Source: Peromyscus leucopus
Lineage: Eukaryota > Chordata > Mammalia > Rodentia > Cricetidae
Length of the DNA stretch: 64,000 bases
Reading direction: 5' to 3'
Assembly: GCF_004664715.2 (NCBI RefSeq)
Contig: NC_051068.1
Span: forward strand, 132,204,716-132,268,715
Shown: positions 50,101 to 54,924 of the stretch, in pieces
Position numbering within the stretch: position 1 is the stretch's first letter
Layout of the letters: every line of letters begins with the position of its first letter
Program-made: the position numbers and the translations under genes
Notes under the pieces: generated by a model
Seen by the model: only the letters and a program-made list of their open reading frames with translations
Told to the model about the DNA's origin: nothing
Database searches by the model: none

Positions 50101-52993
50101 AAGCACAATATAATTATGCCTTTCAGAACAGCCAAGTAAGGTACAGTTGCGTGCAATTTGGTGATACTGTCACCCGAGTCAGATTATGGGTGACAGATGC
50201 ATTTTCTAATTCCAAAAATATTTTTGGTTCAGTTTCATAATTCTTAATGCACTTAGATTTTTCACTTTAAATATAAAATATAAATTCATTTTCTTAAGAT
50301 TTCCCATAAGAAGCATACCATGCCTAATGAGCTTTCAAAAATATGGGATAATTAGTGACTTTAGGCTTCTGAAGGAAATAGCATTCTGAATTCCATATTT
50401 ATCTTTGCTGGCATCCAGGGGTAATGGAGGCCCCCAGGTGGATTCTGTCACATCTTTTAAAAAACTGAGTATACCATAGCCTATAAGTGTGTCCCTGGAA
50501 ATATAATAATTACATGTCACAAAAGCCTGGGAGAATCCAATTATCTTGCACACTAACAGTGGAAAGCCTTTTCACTTTAGTGCCTGGAGGGTAAAACCAA
50601 TCACTTAGGAAATTAATAATTCACCTCTTCAGTTGCTCGCAATATAAAAATGGGGTTAAAGTCAGGAGGCGCACTCCTTTAATCCCCGAAGTCAGGAGGC
50701 AAAAGCAGGGGGATCTCTGTGTTCGAGGCCAGCCTGGTCTACAGTGAGTTCCAGGACAGCCAGCGCTACACAGAGAAACCCTGTCTTGAAAAGCAAACAA
50801 ACAAAAATGGGGTTTAAAGAAAAAAAGAAGTGGGCATGGTGGCACACATCTTCAATCCCAGAACCCAGGAGGCAGAGGCAGGTGATCTCTGAGTTCAAGG
50901 CCAGCCTGGTTTACAAAGTGAGTTCCAGGACAGCCAGGGCTACAGAGAAACCCTGTCTCAAAACCACCAAAAGATAAAGCAAAAGTTTTGAAGGGGCTGA
51001 GAGCCAATTGGTAAAGCGTCTGTGTAAGCGTGAGGACCACCACCCATTAAAGATGGGCGTGGCGTTACATGTCTAACTTTAGTGCTGCGAGGTGGGGTGG
51101 GTGGAGATGGGGGGAATCTCTGGAAGCCAAATGGATGAGCTCCAGGTTCAATGAGACCCTAACTCAAAAACTACAGTGGAGAGCAACAGAGGAAGGCACA
51201 CACAGGCACACACATTATCACACACACCCCACACGTACACACGCATCCTCAAGTGAGGATCCTGATGATTTTGCCATACCGTGGTGAGAAAGAAGAAAAA
51301 GGTTTGTGCATTACATTTCCATGAAGGCAAAGGCAAACACAGATAAAAAGTTCAGGTCTGTCTTCTCACCCACTGGGCTTTTGTTTCTTCCGTCGGTTTT
51401 CCTTCTACTTCAGCCTGTCCCATTATCTTTAGACACACACATACACAACAGTATTACTTGTAGTTGGGGGCGGGGGAAATAAAACCCTCGGTAAAATAGC
51501 TGACTGACCGTATTCATAAAGGTTTTCTTTCAGCGAGCCCCCTCCATTCATAAAGGTTTTCAACGCCCCCCGCCCCCCAGGTACTGGTGGTGTGCTTCAC
51601 TGTTTTCGGAGGACTCATGGCGTTTAACTACCACCGCGCACTCCAGGTGTGGGCCATCCCCCTGCTCCTAGTCGCCTTTTTTGCCTACCTAGTGGCTCAC
51701 AGTTTCTTGTCTGTGTTTGAAACTGTGCTGGACATACTTTTCCTGTGCTTCGCTGTGGATCTGGAAACAAATGATGGATCGTCAGAGAAACCGTACTTCA
51801 TGCACCCTGAATTTTTGGTAAGCACACATTTCATCTCCTGTTGTAATCTTCTTCCTCCTCACGACCTCCCGAAGCGCTGACCACTCACAGGCTGAGAGGC
51901 AACACAGGAGTCTCATTTCAGGTCCATCGGGCTCCGTGAGTTTCTGCTTCCACCTGGCCCAAAATTCTAGAGGGGAATGGGAGCTCAGCTCTCTGAGGCT
52001 GAACCACTTCCTTACAGAGATCCCCTCTCCAAAGAGAAGTGAGAACAGAATGGGGCATGTAGGCTCTTCCTTCCACAGGACTCCAGTGGACACAGTAGTA
52101 GCTTGGTTTAACTTCAGCACTATCAGCTTGATCTTGCCTCCTGGAGAGTCTGGGAGTTGGAACAATTGTTTATGGGAAGCATTTTGCATTTCCAAGCACC
52201 ATTCATTCCCAGGAAGCTTTGGGTAGGGTGCATTGCCCTGTAGACTGCCCACCTTTTGTACCAATACTGACGCTGTGTCTGCAGCCCTCCCTCGGTCCGG
52301 CCCTTGCTAACTGGACACACCCTCTGCAATGCCCCATGCAGCTTGTATCTGGAGCTAGCAGGCAGTGGTTTCCAACAGCTTTTTGCAACACAATGAATTG
52401 CTGTCATTTGTCTTATCCTCTTCAGACAGAAGACATTTCAACAACTGAGCTCTTTGGCTGCCGGGGGTCAAATGATATTTTAGTAATCTTCTTTCATTTT
52501 GTTGCCATAAACAGGAAGGTTTAAGTGCCTTAGGCCTTAAACAACATTCAAAGCACTGTCAGTTCAGCAGGTACTGGATTTCAGCACTTCTATGAATGTA
52601 TGAATATTAATATGTACCCTCCATTCACAGAAACATAATGATACAATTACCTGTCTTTACGTACTCTGATGGTTGCATTAAAGCTAATTTGGTCTACCCT
52701 TCTTATAAGTTTCCAGTTAAAAGCCTACTTTGAAATCTATCCCACTATGCACACAAATATTTTCAAAACACTTGGGAAGCTTTTAAAGCTCAGTTTCCTA
52801 AAACTCTAGGGCCATGAGTAAACAAATGGCTACCCAAGGAGCTTCCTGTCACCGGTGTCCGCCATTCTATCATTCTTTTGTTTTTCAGAGTTTTGTGAAA
52901 CGGGCCAACAGCTTTAACAATGCACCGTCTCAAGGATGCAAGGACTCTTTACCAAACGAGGAGGGGACAGAACTTCGGCCCATTGTGAAATAG
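1900..52993 (+). CDS. Slc44a3: Slc44a3, choline transporter-like protein 3 (3' half, eight exons)
   Basis: Coding exons are 1900-2024, 3161-3347, 15033-15198, 23110-23266, 26276-26362, 48190-48327, 51581-51817 and 52889-52993. All are bounded by AG and GT, phases agree at every junction, and the 1202 coding bases give about 399 residues and a TAG stop. The product matches the C-terminal part of SLC44A3, a multi-pass membrane protein of the choline transporter-like (CTL) family, as I remember the human protein (about 650 residues); the window would then begin near residue 255. Seen are several hydrophobic spans ([57 protein letters not shown]), a cysteine-rich segment before [14 protein letters not shown], and the family-like end [23 protein letters not shown]1 and CTL2 carry choline; the substrate of member 3 is poorly defined. 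Promoter and N-terminal exons lie outside the window. Identification is very secure; transport role is family inference. Confidence 0.97.
2025..3160 (+). other. Slc44a3 intron a-b (1.1 kb)
   Basis: It contains the LTR-like element at 2537-2919. The rest (2025-2536 and 2920-3160) shows no recognised repeat or exon. Confidence 0.8.
2537..2919 (+). mobile_element. Probable solo LTR-like element with internal B1-like segment
   Basis: The segment is flanked by the 6-bp direct repeat CTGACT (2531-2536 and 2920-2925), as expected for an ERVK-type insertion. It contains AATAAA (2581-2586), a B1-like stretch (CACGCCTTTAATCTCA), CCAAT (2730-2734) and TATATAAA (2756-2763). The order of the AATAAA and TATA signals is not that of a standard LTR, so the class is uncertain. 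Confidence 0.5.
3161..3347 (+). CDS. Slc44a3: Slc44a3 visible exon b (187 nt)
   Basis: The acceptor CTCTCAACAG ends at 3160 and the donor GTAAGT starts at 3348. The exon completes one membrane span ([14 protein letters not shown]), gives a cytoplasmic stretch ([20 protein letters not shown]), then a strong span [19 protein letters not shown]. It ends after the first base of a glycine codon. An LTR-like insertion lies about 240 bases upstream. Confidence 0.97.
3561..3762 (+). repeat. B4-type SINE (ID joined to B1-like)
   Basis: An ID-like head (GCTGGAGAATATAGCTCAGT) is followed by a B1-like right half ending CCCTGTCTCAAAACAAAC. Confidence 0.75.
4089..4157 (+). repeat. (GGAT)n microsatellite, imperfect
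   Basis: GGAT units with GAAT and GGAC variants. It ends just before a B1. Confidence 0.95.
4180..4325 (+). repeat. B1 SINE
   Basis: CCTAGCACTTGGGAGGCAGA, then GAGGCCAGCTTGGTCTACAG, ending TATCTTGAAAACAAAC. Diverged. Confidence 0.85.
4495..4804 (+). repeat. B4-type SINE ending in (CA)n
   Basis: ID-like GGACCTGAGTTTGATCACCA, then a B1-like part with CACTGTCTCAATAATGAATT, ending in a (CA)n run at 4764-4804. The left boundary is approximate. Confidence 0.65.
7009..7062 (+). repeat. (TG)n microsatellite
   Basis: A TG run with one TC interruption. Confidence 0.98.
7342..7465 (+). repeat. Diverged B1-like SINE
   Basis: GTGATGGTGCACACCTGTCA to ACCCTGCCTTTAAAAACC; the centre is degenerate. Confidence 0.6.
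7863..7889 (+). repeat. (TTG)n microsatellite
   Basis: About nine TTG units, with no recognised SINE attached. Confidence 0.95.
8355..8470 (+). repeat. Ancient MIR/L2-like remnant
   Basis: Two diverged copies of a 'CCTACTATGTGC'-type core (CCTAGTATGTGC and CCTACTATGTGC), then GAGCAGTGAG. This core is common in old mammalian repeats. Confidence 0.5.
8541..8905. repeat. High-copy rodent interspersed repeat, family not assigned
   Basis: Starts near GATAAAACCCCATGACCAAA and GAGGAAGGGGTTTATTTGGC, and ends near GATGAGTCTAGCTTGTCATC. I know this type as very common in rodents but do not recall its name with certainty. Confidence 0.6.
8986..9548. repeat. LTR/ERV-like rodent repeat, family not assigned
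   Basis: Begins CCACACCCAGCTCCCAAATA, includes CTATTGGCCATTCAGCTCTT and TATTAGACCAATCAGGTGCC, and ends near ATAATATCCCACAGCAG. A related copy lies at 38669-39170. Confidence 0.55.
10005..10197 (+). repeat. B2 SINE
   Basis: TCTGCTCTTCCAGAGGACCT, GGTTCAATTCCTAGCACCCA, and an A-rich tail after CACACACATAAAATTGAAG. The head is degenerate. Confidence 0.85.
10279..10429 (+). repeat. B1 SINE
   Basis: GCACACCTTTAATCCCAGCC, AGCCAGCCTGGTCTACAAAG, poly(A) tail. Confidence 0.9.
10605..10623 (+). repeat. Short interstitial telomere-like repeat
   Basis: Three head-to-tail TTAGGG-type units (TAGGGTTAGGGTTAGGGTT), in non-repetitive surroundings. Confidence 0.9.
11277..11495 (+). repeat. ID fragment followed by B1 SINE with possible target-site duplication
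   Basis: ID-like GGCTGGGGCTCAGCTCGGTG (11280-11312), then a B1 from 11335 of the cricetid form with GGAAAGGCGCAAAACTACAC. AAAATAAATA occurs at 11325-11334 and again in the tail, which may be the duplication. Confidence 0.85.
12921..13215 (+). repeat. B4-type SINE
   Basis: ID-like GCAGAGATGGCTCCCTGGGT, then B1-like CTGGGCCTGGTAGTGCAAGC, then a CATGCATGGC-rich end. Confidence 0.7.
14325..14500 (+). repeat. MIR-like remnant
   Basis: A diverged stretch with TACCTAGAGGAAGTTAGTAC and CCCAGCCTGGCAAACACTAA, similar in order to MIR. Weak. Confidence 0.35.
15033..15198 (+). CDS. Slc44a3: Slc44a3 visible exon c (166 nt)
   Basis: The acceptor TTTAAATTTTAG ends at 15032 and the donor GTGAGG starts at 15199. 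The exon completes the split glycine codon and reads [20 protein letters not shown], then [20 protein letters not shown], then [14 protein letters not shown]: an extramembrane loop followed by a long hydrophobic span. It ends two bases into an arginine codon. Its upstream intron is 11.7 kb. Confidence 0.97.
16571..16795 (+). repeat. B4-type SINE
   Basis: ID-like head CCCAGCCAGATGGCTCCGCC and GAGTTTGATCCCCAGAATCC, and an A-rich end with AATAAATACACAATAAA. Confidence 0.65.
17582..17712 (-). repeat. B1 SINE, antisense
   Basis: TTTTTGAGGCAGGGTCTCAT to CAGGCATACACTACCACAC, the reverse complement of a diverged B1. Confidence 0.8.
17725..17865 (+). repeat. B1 SINE, sense
   Basis: GCCGGGTGTGGTGGCGCACG, CCCAACATTTGGGAGGCAGA, ending AACCCTGTCTCAAGAAAAC. 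It lies 12 bases after an antisense B1. Confidence 0.93.
18737..18815 (+). repeat. ID-type SINE
   Basis: tRNA-derived ID pattern: GGATGGCTCAATGGAAGAGC, then AGTTCAATCCTCAACACC and an A-rich tail. Confidence 0.75.
19037..19232 (+). repeat. B2 SINE
   Basis: GACATGGCTCGGTGGTTATA, TGCTGCTCTTGCAGAGGACC, A-rich end near AAATCTAAAATAAAATG. Confidence 0.85.
19275..19402 (+). repeat. B1 SINE with an internal gap
   Basis: AGCCAGGCATGGTGGCACAC is followed directly by CGAAGGCAGAGGCAGGAGGA, so the CTTTAATCCCAGCACT part is missing. It ends AACCCTGTCTCAAAAC. Confidence 0.85.
19620..19835 (+). repeat. B2 SINE
   Basis: TAGCGGTTAAGAGCACTTGT, TCTTGCAGAGGACCCAGGTT, tail with ACATAAATAAACATAAATAC. Confidence 0.88.
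19840..19985 (+). repeat. Degenerate B1-like segment
   Basis: AGCACATGCCTGGGCTCTCA to GACCCCGTTTCAGAGAA keeps the B1 order but is strongly diverged. Confidence 0.4.
20000..20290 (+). mobile_element. Young B1 inserted in an ID/B4-like SINE
   Basis: The host is ID-like (GAGTTCAAGCCCCAGAATCC). The B1 at 20091-20271 ends in 41 uninterrupted A bases (20231-20271) and is flanked by GCAGACAT at 20083-20090 and 20272-20279. A pure long tail and intact duplication indicate a recent insertion. Confidence 0.88.
20296..20475 (-). repeat. B2/B4-like SINE, antisense
   Basis: The reverse complement shows a tRNA-like head from the CCACTGACCTTCTCTCTAGT end and an A-rich end at TTTTTTAATTTTAATG. Confidence 0.5.
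20480..20705 (+). repeat. B4-like remnant ending in (CA)n
   Basis: A diverged B1-like body with GATAGGCAGATCCTTGGATT, then (CA)n at about 20657-20700. Confidence 0.5.
21875..22082 (-). repeat. B4-type SINE, antisense
   Basis: The reverse complement has an ID head at GCAAGTACTCTACCGAGTGA and a B1-like half at CTGTAGCCTAGGCTGGCTTC. Confidence 0.75.
23110..23266 (+). CDS. Slc44a3: Slc44a3 visible exon d (157 nt)
   Basis: The acceptor CTTCTTCCCTCTTCCCAG ends at 23109 and the donor GTAAGA starts at 23267. It supplies the last base of the arginine codon, then [40 protein letters not shown] and [12 protein letters not shown]. The [21 protein letters not shown] region is strongly conserved in this family. 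The exon ends on a codon boundary. Confidence 0.97.
23607..23640 (+). repeat. (TG)n microsatellite
   Basis: A TG run followed by imperfect TG/CG-rich sequence. Confidence 0.97.
24342..24557 (-). repeat. (CTCC)n adjoining an antisense B2 SINE
   Basis: CTCC repeats (24342-24368) are followed by the A-rich end, TGTGAGCTGCCATGTGGGTG and AACCACTGAACTATCACTCC, the reverse complement of a B2. Confidence 0.88.
25290..25412 (-). repeat. Partial antisense B4/B2-like SINE
   Basis: TGGGTCCCAGGAACCCAACG and CAGGTTGTCAGGCCTGGTGT to GGGCTCTCCAGTC. Confidence 0.65.
25678..25945 (+). repeat. Two diverged B1-like SINEs in tandem
   Basis: First copy 25678-25795, ending ACACCTTGTCTCAAAAATAA; second copy about 25800-25945, ending GACCCTGTCTTTAAAAAAA. 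Both keep the GGGAGGCTGA/GGGAAGCAGA step. Confidence 0.7.
26276..26362 (+). CDS. Slc44a3: Slc44a3 visible exon e, cysteine-rich (87 nt)
   Basis: The exon encodes 29 residues ending in [11 protein letters not shown], the counterpart of the CTL-family cysteine-rich segment that precedes the NAY motif. It holds five cysteines, a possible palmitoylation region by inference. The first half ([14 protein letters not shown]) is poorly conserved against the human protein, so recognition rests on the second half, the phase (0 at both ends) and the splice sites. The donor is GTATGT at 26363. The acceptor is a tandem CAGCAG: exon start at 26276 or, three bases later, 26279. At 87 nt it can be skipped without a frameshift. 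Confidence 0.9.
28697..29062 (+). repeat. B1 tail fragment, GATGGTGG-rich stretch and a B1-like copy
   Basis: 28697-28728 is only the end of a B1 (CAGAGAAACCCTGTCTCAAA). 28955-29062 is a diverged B1-like unit (CACCTGGAATCCCAGCGCTG). The sequence between is not recognised. Confidence 0.6.
32640..32800 (+). repeat. MIR-like remnant
   Basis: GTGTGCTCGGTGCTTACCAA, then GAGAGGTGCACTGTTATTAT and AACAGATGATAACAC, the MIR order for old mammalian SINEs. Confidence 0.6.
33810..33945 (-). repeat. MIR-like remnant, antisense
   Basis: CCTCTGTTTCCTCACATATA followed by GAGGGATGATTAAATAAGC, the typical antisense MIR 3' half. Confidence 0.65.
34119..34140 (+). other. G-quadruplex-type sequence
   Basis: G9-A-GGG-A-GGGG-A-GGG: four G runs separated by single A bases on the sense strand of the intron. 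Confidence 0.85.
34735..34872 (-). repeat. B1 SINE, antisense
   Basis: TTTTTCAAGACAGAGCCTCA to GTGCTGGGATTAAAGGCGTG, a full-length reverse-complement B1. Confidence 0.92.
36446..37211 (+). repeat. Three poly-G tracts
   Basis: G12 at 36446-36457, G14 at 36520-36533 and G12 at 37200-37211, all on the sense strand within 0.77 kb. Confidence 0.95.
37628..37846 (+). repeat. B2 SINE inside the L1
   Basis: AGGCTGGAGAGATGGCTCAG, TGGTTAAGAGCACTGGCTTC, A-rich end. L1 sequence resumes after it. Confidence 0.9.
38669..39170. repeat. LTR/ERV-like rodent repeat with internal antisense B1
   Basis: Left part CTGCCCGCTTCCAAATAACA; an antisense B1 at about 38800-38896 (GAAACAGGGTTTCTCTGTGT); right part to CATTCAGCTCTTCAGTAAAC and CAATCAGAAGGCCCC. 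Related to the copy at 8986. Confidence 0.6.
39220..39525. repeat. Interspersed rodent repeat, family not assigned
   Basis: CACTGTGACAAAATCCCAGA and CTTAAAGGTTTTCTTTTGGC, a diverged relative of the repeats at 666 and 8541. Confidence 0.5.
40095..40240 (+). repeat. MIR-like remnant
   Basis: TACAAATGAAGAAACTGAGG, CCCAGAGAGAGGCTAAGGAG and CTTCCCTGGG match the MIR core order. Confidence 0.75.
40880..41062 (-). repeat. B4-type SINE, antisense
   Basis: TGTGGGTCCCAGGAATCGAA, CTCAGGTTGTCAAGCCTGGT, TTTTACCCATTGAGCCATCC. Confidence 0.8.
41262..41435 (+). repeat. B2 SINE
   Basis: GAACAGATAGCTCAGTGGTT, GCTCTTCCAAAGGACCTGGG, tail at AAAATGAATAAATC. Confidence 0.88.
41545..42140 (-). repeat. Cluster of three antisense B1s with an ID-like segment
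   Basis: B1 copies at about 41555-41670, 41690-41835 and 41990-42138. The sequence between the second and third (41840-41960) is ID/B4-like (CACCTGACCCGCTGAGCTGT). The third is close to consensus with AGACAGGGTTTCTCTGTGTA. Confidence 0.85.
42160..42355 (+). repeat. B4-type SINE with (CA)n
   Basis: Head GTGAGACCGCTTAGTGGGTA, (CA)n at about 42307-42330, A-rich end AATAAAATTTAAATAAG. Confidence 0.65.
42812..42831 (+). repeat. Poly-C tract (C20)
   Basis: Twenty C bases in a row in otherwise unique intron. Confidence 0.97.
43445..43530 (-). repeat. MIR-like remnant
   Basis: AAATGGGGATAATAGTGCCT, then GATTATTTGACTGAGTTAAG, the antisense MIR order. Confidence 0.55.
43541..43626 (+). repeat. (GT)n microsatellite
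   Basis: Pure GT to 43588, then GTAT-interrupted. Confidence 0.98.
43627..44038 (-). repeat. Antisense B4-like and B2 SINEs
   Basis: 43627-43815 is B4-like (CCTGTCTCTGCCCCTTCCCA end). 43847-44038 is a B2 in reverse complement (GAACCACTGAGCCATCTTTC). An A/T-rich near-palindrome follows at 44045-44088 (TTTAATTTAAAATTTAATTA). Confidence 0.75.
44490..44600 (-). repeat. MIR-like remnant
   Basis: CTAGGATTAAATGAGTCAGT and CCTAGAATGTGGTACACTTG. Confidence 0.45.
45098..45270 (-). repeat. B2/B3 SINE, antisense
   Basis: AACTGGAGTTACAGACAGTT, GTGAGCTGCCATGTGGGTGC, AACCACTGAGCCATCTCTCC. Confidence 0.88.
45305..45574 (+). repeat. B4-like SINE, then (TG)n with a G run
   Basis: 45305-45455 has CAGTTGGTAGAGTGCTTGCC and a B1-like end. 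45548-45574 is TG repeat running into nine G. Confidence 0.6.
46450..46690 (+). repeat. MIR-like remnant
   Basis: TTTACTGAGAAGAAAAGGGA, GCTCAAGAGAGGCTGGTCAC and GGCCCATGCCCAG keep the MIR order. Confidence 0.6.
46848..47119 (+). repeat. B4-type SINE and (CA)n
   Basis: ID head GTTCAGCTGGTAGAGTGCTG, B1-like end GTGAGCCTGTCTCAAACC, then (CA)n at 47071-47119. Confidence 0.75.
47240..47276 (+). pseudogene. U2 snRNA pseudogene fragment (5' end only)
   Basis: The stretch CTTCTTGGCCTCTTGGCTAA and the bases GTTCAGGTGT that follow match the 5' end of U2 snRNA (from memory CTTCTCGGCCTTTTGGCTAA, then GATCAAGTGT) at 26 of 30 positions. Similarity stops after about 37 bases; no Sm site or stem-loop regions follow, so it cannot be functional. 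It sits in A/T-rich unique sequence, in the same direction as Slc44a3. Confidence 0.75.
48190..48327 (+). CDS. Slc44a3: Slc44a3 visible exon f (138 nt)
   Basis: The acceptor CTCTTGTTCTAG ends at 48189 and the donor GTGAGA starts at 48328. It encodes [36 protein letters not shown] and [10 protein letters not shown], exactly 46 codons in phase 0. NAY..AI....FC.SAKDA is the best conserved CTL signature. Two N-X-S/T sequons (NGT, NSS) are present; whether they face outside is not shown. The preceding intron is the largest in the window. Confidence 0.98.
48735..48880 (+). repeat. B1 SINE
   Basis: GAATGCCTTTAAACCCAGCA, GAGGCCAGCCTGGTCTACAG. Confidence 0.9.
49030..49290 (+). repeat. Diverged B1-like copy followed by an ID-like copy
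   Basis: 49040-49170 has CAGCTACTCAGGAGGCTGAG and GGCTAGCCTGGGCTATAGAG. 49198-49290 has GGGCTGGGTATGATGTAGGT and GGGTCAAGACCCAGTACTGT. Confidence 0.65.
49495..49735 (-). repeat. (CTGT)(CCAC)(CATC)n tract and antisense B2
   Basis: The tetranucleotide tract is 49495-49550. After it, TGGAACTGGAGTTACAGTTT and CTGCTGAGCCATCTCTCTAG mark a reverse-complement B2/B3. Confidence 0.85.
50658..50972 (+). repeat. Two tandem B1 SINEs
   Basis: Copies 50658-50802 and 50829-50972, same direction, each with AGGCCAGCCTGGT and AGAAACCCTGTCT. Confidence 0.9.
50995..51245 (+). repeat. B4-type SINE and CA-rich tail
   Basis: ID-like GGGGCTGAGAGCCAATTGGT, B1-like TGAGACCCTAACTCAAAAAC, then CA-rich 51188-51242. Confidence 0.65.
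51512..51561 (+). repeat. 16-bp direct duplication upstream of exon g
   Basis: ATTCATAAAGGTTTTC at 51512-51527 and again at 51546-51561. After the first copy the sequence runs TTTCAG, giving an AG at 51532-51533 with a T-rich tract. Confidence 0.95.
51581..51817 (+). CDS. Slc44a3: Slc44a3 visible exon g (237 nt)
   Basis: The donor GTAAGC starts at 51818 and the acceptor is a C-only tract ending CCCCCCAG at 51580. The exon has 79 codons in phase 0: [17 protein letters not shown] (membrane span), [18 protein letters not shown] (span), [20 protein letters not shown], and the cytoplasmic [18 protein letters not shown]. The start at 51581 is fixed by the reading frame and by homology; an earlier AG at 51532-51533 would shift the frame. 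Confidence 0.98.
51818..52888 (+). other. Slc44a3 intron g-h (1.07 kb)
   Basis: No recognised repeat and no exon. Pyrimidine-rich end before exon h. Confidence 0.8.
52889..52993 (+). CDS. Slc44a3: Slc44a3 terminal coding exon h
   Basis: The acceptor TTTGTTTTTCAG ends at 52888. The exon reads [20 protein letters not shown] then [14 protein letters not shown] and stops at TAG (52991-52993). This hydrophilic tail matches the human C-terminus at both ends (SFVKR, NEEGTEL) and differs in the middle. The first residue is coded by AGT in phase 0, contiguous with exon g. Confidence 0.96.
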   Translation, partial: SFVKRANSFNNAPSQGCKDSLPNEEGTELRPIVK

Positions 52994-53300
52994 GGGCCCA
53001 GAGGCTTTTGCACTGGGAGAACCTGTGCGTGTTTTGATCACGCTGTGATACTGAAACAATGTCTACAGCTGTTTTCACAGGAACTAGAGCAAGAAAAATA
53101 ATGTTAAAACTATGTTTGTACGCATCACTTTAAAGGGCACAATATATCTGGGCACAGTGACATGCATCTATAATCCCAACAATTAGGAGGCTTAAGTACA
53201 AAGACCACCAGTATAAGGCCAGCCTGTGCTACCCGGGAGTTTAAAGCCAACTGAATGCTATGTAGAGACCTTATCTCAACATAAATAAACAAAAATAAAA
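52994..53300 (+). promoter_or_regulatory. Slc44a3: Slc44a3 3'UTR start and candidate poly(A) signal
   Basis: The first 150 bases after the stop codon look unique. A degenerate B1-like copy follows, and its A-rich tail holds the first clear AATAAA (53284-53289). Another AATAAA lies at 53502-53507 in the tail of the next SINE. The true cleavage site cannot be decided from sequence alone; one of these SINE-derived signals may be used. Confidence 0.35.
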
Positions 53301-53452
53301 AAATAAGAACGGCTCACTGGATAAAGGCAACTGCTGCCCAGCTTGAAGACCTGAATTGATCCCACCAGCCCCACGTGATAGAAGGAAAGAACCACTTCCC
53401 ACAAGTTGTCCTCAGACCTCCACATGTGCTGTGGCACGCACACGCGCGCGCG

Positions 53453-53493
<41 letters not shown>

Positions 53494-53510
53494 TATAAGT
53501 AAATAAATAA
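53148..53510 (+). repeat. B1-like copy, then ID/B4-like SINE with (CG)n(CA)n
   Basis: 53148-53282 is B1-like (ATAATCCCAACAATTAGGAG). 53305-53510 has an ID-like head (ACGGCTCACTGGATAAAGGC), a CG run (53441-53461), CA to 53490, and an AAATAAATAA end. Confidence 0.7.
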
Positions 53511-54654
53511 CGTACTATGTAAAAACTCACCTGAGTGTGTGAAGTCATAACCAGTTTATCTTTTGAGGAGGATTTTATTAGCAGAAATCTCTAGAATACT
53601 GCTCTTACATAGGGCAGGACTTTCTCTGATTCTTCCAACCCTGGACACATGCTAAGAATCCACATGAGCATCTCAAGTTACAGCTCTTACCCTTACTGTT
53701 GTAAGAAAGGCATGAACTCCTGTCCTGGAGCAGGCACACCCAGGACAGGCAGTTGCACAAGATGCCACGCAGCTGGATGCCAGCAGGTGGTACTTTCACA
53801 AATCAGCAAATCAGAAAAGGGTGATGCTCAAGCTCCACCCAAAATGAGACTTGCCTGGGAGCTTTTTAAAAAATCATTATTATTTTTGAAATACATCTGA
53901 ACAGCACCTGAAAACGCAGATGGAGTGTAAAAGAGCTTTTCCTCTTCTAAAGCCCTAAAAAGAACTTTGAAGATGAGGACGGGTACCTCATCAGCCCAGA
54001 TGCTATGTGGAACTCCCACCCTACCAGGAGGCTCCGTTTGACTGAGTTGGCAGGCCAGCGTGTGTGATGTAATACAAGGCTTCCTCCCCTCCCCTTCCCT
54101 AGCTGCCTCTGCAACTTAACAAGAAACAGCCTGACAGTTCAGGTCCACTTTAAATGCAAATGCTTTCTGAAATGGGGCCATTTAGCTCCACACATGATGT
54201 ACAGGGCACTCCCAGAAGCATCGGAGTGAGTCACCGCAGAATGTGTACATCATTTCTGTGGGTTCCAGCATCTCTTTATCTGTCTTGGCAAAAACTACCG
54301 CAGCCTAACAGCCAGCCCTATCAGAAGACATCACTTGGCTGAGATGAGGTCAGAAGGCGTGACTTCCCTCGGTGATGGCACTGTTGGTGTTTAGATTTCT
54401 CTAAGGTGACAATGATGGCTTAGGTTTTCCTCAGTTTGCACACCCCATGTCCGCTTCCGGCATCATTCACATACACCCTCAATGCATACACGGTAATTCT
54501 CCCTTGCAGGTGGAAATGCTTTTAAGAGTACTCCAAATTGGATTTAAGATGAACCCAGGGCAGCCAAGTCATGAACAAGAGCCAGATTGTTCTTGGCTCT
54601 TACTTTACTCTACACAATGGGAATGTCTCTTCTTTTGGTTATTCTTTTGCTTAT

Positions 54655-54775
54655 GTCTCTCTAAAACAGGGTCTCTGTAGATCAAGCTGACCTCAAACTC
54701 ACAGAAATCCTCCTGCTTCAGCCTCTCTAGTGCTGGGTTACGGATATTAGGTCATCACACCCGGTTTAGACTCAG
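54655..54775 (-). repeat. Diverged antisense B1-like SINE
   Basis: CTAAAACAGGGTCTCTGTAG, CTCAAACTCACAGAAATCCT, GTGCTGGGTTACGG. Confidence 0.75.
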
Positions 54776-54790
54776 TCTCCATGAGTGCCA

Positions 54791-54826
54791 TGGATTAAAT
54801 AACGTTGTATGGATTAAATAACGTTG
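54791..54826. repeat. Exact 17-bp tandem duplication, 19-bp period
   Basis: TGGATTAAATAACGTTG at 54791-54807 and 54810-54826, separated by TA. Confidence 0.97.
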
Positions 54827-54924
54827 AAATACCGTCTTAGCATCCAAGGAATGAGGCCTCAGGTCTCTGGCCTGACTCTGCCTACAGAGAAGCTAGCCAA
54901 AAAATAACCAGCCTGTGGTTCATA

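Larger units (their letters stand above)
48328..51580 (+). other. Slc44a3 intron f-g (3.25 kb)
   Basis: Contains several SINEs and a tetranucleotide tract, listed separately. 49740-50640 is A/T-rich and shows no recognised repeat. A 16-bp duplication lies just before exon g. Confidence 0.75.
53511..54924. other. Intergenic region between the convergent genes
   Basis: No gene recognised. It holds an antisense B1-like copy (54655-54775) and a 17-bp tandem duplication (54791-54826). The rest looks unique. The Slc44a3 3' end may extend into it. Confidence 0.7.

Noticed and set aside
51782..52264. 160-codon minus-strand frame
   Set aside because: Runs antisense over the end of exon g and the following intron; no domain.
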